DNA of 64,000 bases, taken from contig CANTFL010001441.1 of NCBI GenBank assembly GCA_947650285.1, positions 1-64,000 on the forward strand, given 5' to 3'. The translations under genes were made by a program, and so were the position numbers. Origin of the DNA: Hyaloperonospora brassicae (taxonomy: Eukaryota > Oomycota > Peronosporomycetes > Peronosporales > Peronosporaceae). The notes beneath the pieces were generated by a model that worked only from the letters and a program-made list of their open reading frames with translations, ran no database searches and had not been told where the DNA came from. Within the stretch, counting starts at the first letter, position 1; each line of letters starts with the position of its first letter. Positions 54,712-64,000 of this stretch are shown one piece after another.

Positions 54712-56892
54712 CTAACGGCGCCGGTGTCGATTGAACCGGAGACTCAGTGCCCCAATGACGAGGACCTGCAGGACGACCGAGTACCCCGCCAGGATCACCA
54801 TGTCCCGCCACACGATCACTTTGTCCATGCCGTAGAGCTTGAGCAGCTCCCACGCTTCGGGCGTATCGAGGGTCGAAAAGTGCTCGTACATGAACGCCTC
54901 GAACGAGTACGTGTGGAACGCAATGTAGTAGCCCCACTTCCAGTACACGGGCATGTCGTCGAACGGCACCATAAAGCCTTCGCAGAGCATGAACATGCCA
55001 AAGAGCCCGGCGCCCAAAGCTATGCCCATGATATAGTGCGGCACAGCAGCGCCCAACAAGTGCATCAGCGACTCGGCCGCAATGAGCGACAGCGTCAGGT
55101 TGAGCAAAAACGTGCCGAACGAGTGCACTTGCGCCAAAAACACGACAATCACCGACGCGAGCACAGAGATGAGGAAGATGCCCGGGAGCGACGCCAGCAG
55201 GTTCGACATGGTGTACCCCGTGAGCGACAGCGCGTACGCGCGCATCTCGCGCTCCATGACGGCGCGATGTTCCAAAAGCGCTGGGAGCGCCGCCACGGAC
55301 ATGAAGACGAGGAACGCCTGCACGTAGAAGAGCAGCGGCACGATCGACGCGTCTTTGATGCCGCTGTTCGAGCTCAGGTACATGGTGCCCACCATGAGCG
55401 ACAGCAGCACGTACATGAGCACGCGCAGCCAGAACACGCCCGGGTGGCGCCAGTTGTTGGTCAAGTTGCGCTTCAGCAGCACAACAAACTGGTCCATGGG
55501 CCACGGCCGCATGGCCTTCAAGAGCTCGGGATTCGTGAGGTGGTCGCGGCACGCGCGGTCCCGAACGACGTCGGCCCGCAGCCGCTGGGGCTCAGCGCTC
55601 TCTTTGAGCGCCCGAATGAACGGCTCGAGCTTCAACCCGTCGTGGAAGTTGGTGTTCACGAGGTGCACAAAGTACTCGGCCGGGTTCGTGTACATGGGGC
55701 AGACGTAGCCCATGGCGAAGAAGTGCGCGATCGCAGCGTTCGTCGGGCCGCTGTACACGAGTTCGCCGTCGCTGAGGATAATGAGGTTCGTCAACATGCC
55801 GTAGATGGACGACGACGGCTGGTGGATCGTGCACACGACGTTCTTCCCGCCTTCTTGACACAGCCGTTCAATGTACTGCATCACGCCGCGCGCCGACGAC
55901 GAGTCCAAACCCGACGTGGGCTCGTCCAGCAACAACAGCGCTGGGTCCGACAGCAGCTCGAGCGCAATGCCCAATCGCTTCCGCTGGCCCGACGAGATGC
56001 CCTTGTGGAAGACGTCGCCCACCCGCGCGTTCGCGCACGAGCGCAGCCCCATGGCCTCAATCACGTCGTGGATACGCGCTTCCCGCTGGACGGGCGGCAT
56101 GTGCCCCGGTAAGCTCAGTCCGGCACCGATCTGCAGCGTCTCGAGCACTGTGAACGCCCCGAGGAACGCCATGTCCTCCGACACGTAGTTCATGATCGAG
56201 TGGAACGTCCGCAGGTCGCGCGGCTGGCCGTTCACTTCCACGAGGCCTTCCAAGTGCACGCCCGAGCCGCCCGACGGCACGCGGTCGGCCAACATGTCGA
56301 GCAACGTGGTCTTCCCGGCGCCCGAAGGCCCGAGGATCGCCGTCAACTCGCCCGGGCCCGACCGGCCCCAGACGTTGTTGAGGATCTTGCGGGGCTGCTG
56401 CCGCTCGAACTGCGCTTCGAGCGACGAGGTCTCCGACGCGCGTTTCGACGACCCGTACGTCGAGCAGAAGGAGGTGCGACCGGCGGCCGGACCGCCTCCG
56501 TGACCCCCTCCCCGCGTTTGGTCGGTGGACTGAATGAAGTACGAAATGTGCTGCCAACTGATGGAACACGTCTGCAACGCCGCGCGCTGGCGGAAGCCGT
56601 CGGACGCCGAGACCTCCGAGTTGGCGTCAAAGAGCGCAATCTTCGGCTTGACCGGCACGACGCCGTTGTCGTCCGAATGGGGAAACGCCGCGTGCATTGG
56701 CGCAGGAGGGGGACCTGGACGGCGGACCGAGTCCAAGTTCCCGTAGGCCGCGTGGGGGGAGCTCGGGCCGCGACTCGGGTCGTGGCCGCCGTGACGCGGA
56801 CCGTCTGGCCGGATCATCGCGTGGTGGGCAGTGGACGGCGGTGGTGGCGGGTGCGACGGATGTGGCAGTCGACTGCTGTCCGCGGGCAGCAT
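54712..56892 (-). CDS. ABCG-family half-transporter
   Basis: 726 residues, single exon, ATP-binding domain before membrane domain, as in the ABCG/White family. Residues 1-70 are Pro- and His-rich and disordered. Walker A GPSGAGKTT (about 190), Q-loop region NYVSEDMAFLGAFTV, signature ISSGQRKRLGIALELL (about 293), Walker B LLLLDEPTSGLD (about 318) and H-switch TIHQPSS are all intact, so ATP hydrolysis is expected. The membrane domain (~470-720) shows about six helices (WLRVLMYVLLSLMVGTMYL, FYVQAFLVFMSVAALPALL, IFLISVLASVIVVFLAQVH, LGAGLFGMFMLCEGFMV and a last one near the end). It must dimerise to export lipids, sterols or drugs at the plasma membrane; the substrate cannot be told from sequence. 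Confidence 0.96.
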   Translation of the reverse strand: MLPADSSRLPHPSHPPPPPSTAHHAMIRPDGPRHGGHDPSRGPSSPHAAYGNLDSVRRPGPPPAPMHAAFPHSDDNGVVPVKPKIALFDANSEVSASDGFRQRAALQTCSISWQHISYFIQSTDQTRGGGHGGGPAAGRTSFCSTYGSSKRASETSSLEAQFERQQPRKILNNVWGRSGPGELTAILGPSGAGKTTLLDMLADRVPSGGSGVHLEGLVEVNGQPRDLRTFHSIMNYVSEDMAFLGAFTVLETLQIGAGLSLPGHMPPVQREARIHDVIEAMGLRSCANARVGDVFHKGISSGQRKRLGIALELLSDPALLLLDEPTSGLDSSSARGVMQYIERLCQEGGKNVVCTIHQPSSSIYGMLTNLIILSDGELVYSGPTNAAIAHFFAMGYVCPMYTNPAEYFVHLVNTNFHDGLKLEPFIRALKESAEPQRLRADVVRDRACRDHLTNPELLKAMRPWPMDQFVVLLKRNLTNNWRHPGVFWLRVLMYVLLSLMVGTMYLSSNSGIKDASIVPLLFYVQAFLVFMSVAALPALLEHRAVMEREMRAYALSLTGYTMSNLLASLPGIFLISVLASVIVVFLAQVHSFGTFLLNLTLSLIAAESLMHLLGAAVPHYIMGIALGAGLFGMFMLCEGFMVPFDDMPVYWKWGYYIAFHTYSFEAFMYEHFSTLDTPEAWELLKLYGMDKVIVWRDMVILAGYSVVLQVLVIGALSLRFNRHRRR

Positions 56893-58900
56893 TGCTTTCG
56901 AACGGATGAAGACAACCGCGTTGATTGACTCGACCTGGACGCACGCACTACCTGGTTAGCTGCCTACTCGGTTGACCAATTGGTGGGATGCCTATTTGGT
57001 TTAGCGGGATGCGCCTATTTGGTTTCCTTGTTGGTAAGATGTCTCGTGGACGGCCAAATTGGTTGCCTTCTCGGTTTCCTCGTTGGTAAGATGCCTAGTC
57101 GGATGGGTTGGATGGGTTGGATGAGTTGGATGAGTTGGATGAGTTGGCTGGTTGGGTGTCGGCTACTTCTGCGTGGTGGTGGACTGACGGAGGAGTGGGG
57201 AGGAGAGAGACTTCTGGGGACAAGGGACTGTCGAGAACGGACATGCAAAGTCGCTCGACGCGCTCTTTTCCGTTGTGACGTGTAGGTTTGGAACCGACCG
57301 GCAGGTTCGGCCCACCTGGTTGTCTGTCCGGCCGGCGATATTGGCTGCTGCTATTGTCGCTGCTATTGTCGCTGCTATTGTCGTTGGTGTCGTTGAGGTC
57401 GTCCGTCTGTCCACGAGCTTTTCGCATGGACAACCGGACGGTCAGCTGTGCTCTGTGCCAAGTGGCAAAGACCGAGCAAATCGACCGCCTTCCTCTGCTG
57501 CCGACATGGTACTAACGTCGCGCTCGTCAGCGTTCGCCGCGGTGGATAGTGCACGACGGCTGGTGGCTCCCGTCGTGCAAACGTCGACTGCAGCGGTCTG
57601 GTTCCTTCCCGTTCATCTCAACTCGCGCGTGGATTCGCTCGGTGGGACGCTCGCGAGCGATTTGAGGCCGTCGCTGGCTATGCAACGACCGCAACACGCG
57701 GTGGAATTTTTGTCGAAGAGCGGGAGTGGGAGCGGAAGGAGAAGAAGGAGGAGAAGGAGAAGAAGAAGAAGAAGAGGGGCGAGAGAAAGAGAGAGAGAAA
57801 GAAAGAGACATTGGGGTGCGACGGCTGTGTCCGCGCGTGAGGCTCTTAGGGGAAGAAGCACAAACGGGGAAGCGCAGAGGACTCGCTCAGGGGACCAGAT
57901 AGCAGGCGGAGATGGTCGTAGTGGGCGGCCCACCCCACTTGGCGCAACTCGGATGCAGCTGATGCCAATGTCTATGCGGCAGATGTTGAAGCACTCACTG
58001 AGCGTGTGCGACTGGGCGGTCGCTGAACTGGTCACTGCGATGGACGAACGACCGGCGCGCGGCTTCTACGCACACACACACACTCACAGCACAGCAGCCG
58101 CCGCCGCAGCTCTTTTCCTCTCGCAATCTCCTGATCACTCGCTCTCTATCTCTGTTTTCTTTCATGGTGCTTACAGCACTGGCATATGGATTGACGAGAC
58201 GCACCGACCGCCCCACGGGCTCATGTAGTATCGCTCCAACAAATGGAGCGACCGCCTACCGACGGACTTGATGTGGTCAGTCGGCTGTCGCTGCGACTGC
58301 TACTGCTGCAGTTGTCGTCAAGTCACTCGCCGTCTGCGCAAATCTTGAAGAACCGCAGCACAAAACGAGCTCCGTGCAACGTTTCGTCCGCTGATCGATC
58401 CATTGGGTAAGTGCGTAAGTGGGCCGCTCGGTTGTCGGTCCCCGTCGGTCGCTCGTGCTTCGTCCGCCTCTACCCACATCTTTCCACATCCTTCCGCGAG
58501 CGATGATGGCTCGAACGGTACGAGAACGTTTTTCCTGCCATCTGCTCACCAGTGACGACACTGTCAGCACTTCAGCACGGCAAGCAGCAGAATAAGAAGA
58601 AGATGAAGATGAAGATGATGAAGGGCAAGTCATCACGGCCTGCGCTCGCAGGGCAGCAGACCATCGCATTGTTTGCTTGAGGCCAGTCGTCGGGCGGGCT
58701 CACCGACACGTCTATTCCCAACACGACTGTCCACTGCTTTCCCGATCGTCGTGACCAAAGTGGAACGCCCGAGTTTCTCGAGACGGGACCATCATCTCCC
58801 CCCTTGCCCCCCCACCCCAGTGATTGATTGATTGATTGATGATCGGTATGTCACGTCCAGGGAGAGCTGCCCGACGCTCGGAAGCCATGACTGAGCACGA
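56893..58900. other. Repeat-rich intergenic region upstream of the ABCG gene
   Basis: Contains a 10-bp minisatellite GGATGGGTTG/GGATGAGTTG (57101-57147), three 12-bp copies GCTGCTATTGTC (57346-57384), a purine-only tract (57723-57812) and a TGAT run (58822-58838). A plus-strand open frame 57506-58228 (ATG at 57506) spans the purine tract, which would code poly-Arg. The ORF has a presequence-like N-terminus, but I find no domain and rate it unlikely. Confidence 0.5.
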
Positions 58901-58997
58901 AACCTCTCACGTGTGAAGAATCATGAGACAATGAGGAAAAACGCGCGCTGTATAGTGTACGTTATGGCTCTGGTCTCCGCATCGAGAACGCGGGTGT

Positions 58998-59849
58998 GTG
59001 TATACTACGGCGTCTACACGACCTCAGTCGCCGCGTCGTCGCGAGCATCATCACTTCAGGCGTCCGGCAAAAAAGAAGTTCAGCGTGATGGACATGAGCG
59101 CCGATTCATTGAAGAGGCCCGAAAACGGTTTGTCGCCGGGAAAATGGATTCGTCCCACGTTCGTATGTGCGTGGGCCACGTCTGTCGACACGTGAAGCAT
59201 CGCGCTGCCCCGTGCGTGTGTCAATCCCTCGCACGGATACACCGAGAGGGCCCGAAGCAACAGCTGCGGTCATCCTTCTTGTCTTGGATCGAACTGATTC
59301 GAGGGTCGGAAGCAGCTCAGCTCGTCGAAAGGGTTTTGACCGGTAGCTCTGCAGTTGTAGCTCCACTACGATTGACTTTGCTTGACGCCACGACAAAGTG
59401 TCTGCGCTAGACGCTCGCTACTGGTTTGGCTCGCCATCATCTCTTCTATCAGTGAGCAACGGGTTGCACAGCTCATGAACCGCAGTCGGAGCAGTGCTGG
59501 CACGAACAAAGCGCTTGGGAGCAGTCCACAAACAGGGGAGGGGGGAGATGGTCACCGACCTCTATACCGTCGCAACGCGAGCGATGGGGGGTGTCTTCCT
59601 GCAACGCCAGCGAACAGTCGCGCGCAACAGAGCACTCACGCGTCGCTACGAGTGAGCTGTCCACAAACGTTGTCACTTCTGGACGTTGTCTGGACTTCTG
59701 ACGATCTCACGACGGAAAGTGACTTGCCGACATCTCGTGCGCAAGATCGTTCTCTGACCAGTGGTCAGCTGCACGTCGAAGCTCTGCCGCCTGAGACGTT
59801 GTGCTTGAGCTTTGGAGAGCGAAAACGTTGCAGGTCCACGATCGTCTGA
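58998..59849 (+). CDS. Possible small gene, two coding stretches
   Basis: A plus-strand frame encodes RPAKKKFSVMDMSADSLKRP then ENGLSPGKWIRPTF and meets a good splice donor (GTATGTGCG, 59160). A second open stretch (from an AG at about 59456 to the stop at 59849) reads in phase: QRVAQLMNRSRSSAGTNKAL, later SLLDVVWTSDDLTTESDLPT. No known domain; Ser/Arg-rich. The start, intron (about 300 bp) and relation of the two parts are conjecture, based only on frame and splice-site match. Confidence 0.25.
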
Positions 59850-61084
59850 CCCCTTTGAGAGGTACCACCGCTCGGGTTTCGACGGGCTGAAGCATCGCTT
59901 TGCATGAAGCGCTGCAGCTCGCAGACCTCTCGAAGAGATCGCATTGCTCTCCCTACACTTACTGCATCCGCTTCCATCGTCGATACTGCGTACTCGTTTT
60001 GTATGGATGGACGCAGATAGCGAGTAGCGCACGGATTGGGACTCGAGTGATGATAAGGATGTAGCTGGAATTGGTTAGTCGCATTAGCTTTGCCGCCTGT
60101 GACAAAGGCGCTCGAGCTATGATGTTCTATGCGGCTAGAGGTACGGTTGAGGACCCAGCAGAAACTCGAGGGACCAAAGAGCGGGTGCCTGGAATGCCTT
60201 CTCGTCTGCTGTCAGTCATCGTGGGGCGGCATAGTCATTGCAACCTGAATGGCGTATCTCAAATCAAAAACGAGTCCTCGTGAGCCACGAACGACTTTGA
60301 TTCGACTCTGCGGTGGAACATTCATTGCGACGGCTCCATCTCGAGCTCGTTCGAGGGTCTTGGCCTATATGACGCTACCTCACAACAACGAGCTACTTTG
60401 TTATTCCTCCCTTGAGGATGTCGCATGGTACAATGAGGTAGCGGAGAGCAATGCACTTCCCGATGTGCATTGTGCGCGCAGTCTGATCGAAACGCTGTTG
60501 CTACTGAAAAACAAATGGGGGATGCCCGACAACAGTTGACACGTGCACTGATTGAACCGCTCGCATGGGAAGTCAACTGATAAGCACTCAAGCAGTTTGG
60601 GAGGAAGCACGATGGGTATCGACTCGAGAGATGTACACTGATGTAGACGAATAGCTTCTACAGACTCGGTAGCTAATGTATCGCTGCAGTAAGTTCTTCG
60701 GGCCAAAACGAAGTTGTTGCTGCTCAATTGCTGCTATTATATGTCGGCCTTCGTCCAGAGCGACAAACACGTCAGCTGGTGCTCAACGATGCGACGCATG
60801 AACACGAGGATGATGCTCAAGCGACACTCGCTTTGGAATTTGGGGACGTCGGACACCATTGCAGTCTGCAAGCACCCGATGCAATGTACGAAATCGATCG
60901 TCATGTGTGCTTGTGGAATCAGCTATGGAGAGTCGCTTGACTCGGATCTTGACTTTGGCTTGGCAACTGACGGCAAAGGTAGAAAAAGTCGAGCAGCAAC
61001 AATGGCGTTTGCAAGTCTGTCGGCAGAGAATGTAAGTCTCTCCAGCACATCCAAAACAAAAGGCACCTGCTACTCACTGTTGAA
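59850..61084. other. Intergenic, no gene seen
   Basis: Short overlapping frames on both strands (for example 60249-60539 plus, 60401-60727 minus), none with support. The right end is the 3' region of the thioesterase gene. Confidence 0.45.
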
Positions 61085-62614
<1,530 letters not shown>

Positions 62615-64000
62615 AGTGGTTGGTAGTTGGTAGACGGGTGATGTCAAACCCAGTTCTTCGATTGTGTTTGACGCGTATACTGTTTCTCTCGTCGCGTGGC
62701 TCGTTTATGGTACAAAGAGAGAGGCGACAAGCTAAGCTGAAATGCCTGGCCGGCCGCATGTTGTTTGTGCTTTCCGAGCAGGTTCGCACGTTGTTTGACA
62801 GTACACAATACGTGCTTGCAAGTTACGTCGCATCTAATGCTGCCACATAGAAACGTCTATGCAAGCGTTTGCGGTCGTGAGGGGTGATATTCTGCTCATG
62901 TGAGGCGCATTGTCCTGACGCTCATGTCCCGTAGGAGATCAAAACGGTAATTTGTCGAGTTGTGTAAAGAGCCGATAACACTTGTGCTCCATCCAGCCTG
63001 ACTCAATGCTGGATAATGCGACGGGACCAGTCGCTTTCAGTAGCCTATTCGCAATACCTCGACGATGCATTTCACTGTCCTATCCTGTCCTATCGAAGAA
63101 CATCGACAACAATTGCCTCGGTGCATATCGACGCCGATGCATCTCCCCTCGATCCAATCCTCCATAATGTCGAGAGTGTCCTTACGTAACCACACTATGC
63201 GGTCATTCCATCGGTTCACGATGAGTACTCGTCTGCTTCAGCTTCGGTAGTGGCCTTACAGCATCCCTCGTCTGTTGCAAGTGCGTCAATACGAAGGCGG
63301 TATAACAGCGTACTGACAGTCAGAACCCCCATTCCCAGTCAATGCAAAGTTCACTAGCGTACACGAAGTCTACCCATGTCGTCCCATGCGACATGGCGCG
63401 CAAGCGAGATCGTAACTCGTTGTGCGGTGGAAAGAACCTGCAAGCGATATGAGCAAAATCGCATCGAGAGCGCCCGTCCGGACGGCGGCTGCATCATCAA
63501 CGGCGTATTTGCTCAAGTCATCGACACGACGCCACATCATTTTCTGATGTATGTGCTGTTGTTGTTGACACAAGAAAAGCTGTTTCTTCGTTCTGCACGC
63601 ATTCGTTCGTGTGCTTTGTATCGCCCACTCTACATTAGTCCATGTCGGCGACGACAACGACAGCGCTAGAGATGTAGCAGATGCACAAGCTGCTAACTAG
63701 TTGAATGCCTTGTTCTCTGCAAACATACTACCCGTCACTTTGTGGTATTCGTATGTGGTGATCAGGTCAAGCAAACGACGTCCAGATCGGCAAGAGCGCT
63801 CGATAAAGGCACGAAAAGCATGACCCCCCCAGCTCGAAACGGTCAACATAAACAGCACCAAGAGGTCACTGCAGCGAATGGCATAACAATGTGGGCTCAA
63901 AGGTAAACAGAAGCGATTGGTGGAAGGAGATCGCACACACATTGCGGGGCGTGTAAGACAGCCGCTTCTCGCTGAGCTGTTCGCGCGAGGTATACACGTC
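62615..64000. other. No gene seen at the right end
   Basis: Upstream of the thioesterase gene. Short frames such as 62620-62850 (plus) and 63376-63669 (plus) without motif. No RNA gene or repeat recognised. Confidence 0.4.

Noticed and set aside
54487..56112. 541-codon plus-strand ORF opposite the ABCG gene
   Set aside because: Rich in His, Arg and Val-His-Glu runs, as expected from the complement of a GC-rich codon-biased gene. The minus frame has all ABC motifs.
57506..58228. Plus-strand ORF with presequence-like start and a short segment recalling mitochondrial kinases
   Set aside because: Poly-Arg from a purine tract interrupts it, no kinase domain follows, and the resemblance is a few residues only.

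Overview
The window looks like an oomycete nuclear genome, most likely Peronosporales (Phytophthora or downy mildew). The Ty3/Gypsy gag-pol proteins are of a kind typical of those genomes. The host genes are compact, with short introns. The gene set includes two R1R2R3-type MYB factors of oomycete style, a C2H2 factor with the RKYKCPF...AYGSEGSLI pattern, and an ABCG half-transporter with a proline-rich N-terminus. No taxon-specific marker such as rRNA is present, so the species is open.

Region 1-24.2 kb is all retrotransposon. A dead Ty3/Gypsy element (family A) is present as two near-identical arms in inverted orientation. The minus arm is 1-4779, the central LTR 4671-5149, and the plus arm 5151-21455 and onward to a 3' LTR at 23426-23903. 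Both arms share the same inactivating lesions, so the palindrome was made at DNA level after the element died. The plus arm is split by a second, 11.5-kb Gypsy element (element C, minus strand, 6109-17638) with its own 869/878-bp LTRs, gag, protease, RT, two RNase H domains and integrase. Both families carry a degenerate antisense reading frame filling the interval between integrase and the 3' LTR. This is the most interesting feature of the window.

Region 24.2-33 kb is gene-poor: an unidentified 210-codon ORF, a (AGAC)37 microsatellite, a four-exon C2H2 zinc-finger gene (26.2-28.4 kb) and 4.7 kb without a recognisable gene.

Region 33-62.6 kb is host sequence with well-spaced genes. In order they are: a secreted serine alpha/beta-hydrolase (+); a seven-exon golgin-like coiled-coil protein (-); two tandem R1R2R3 MYB genes (+,+); a mitochondrial SlyD-FKBP fusion isomerase (+); a signal-peptide, single-pass membrane protein with a possible FN3 domain (-); the large subunit of class I ribonucleotide reductase (+); an ABCG transporter (-, convergent with it); a possible small gene near 59 kb; and a five-exon mitochondrial-type double-hotdog acyl-CoA thioesterase (-). 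Nothing links these genes into one pathway. The MYB2 and ribonucleotide reductase upstream regions share clustered CCAAT boxes. The last 1.4 kb shows no gene.

Exon boundaries were worked out by eye from reading-frame continuity and GT/AG sites, without transcript data.
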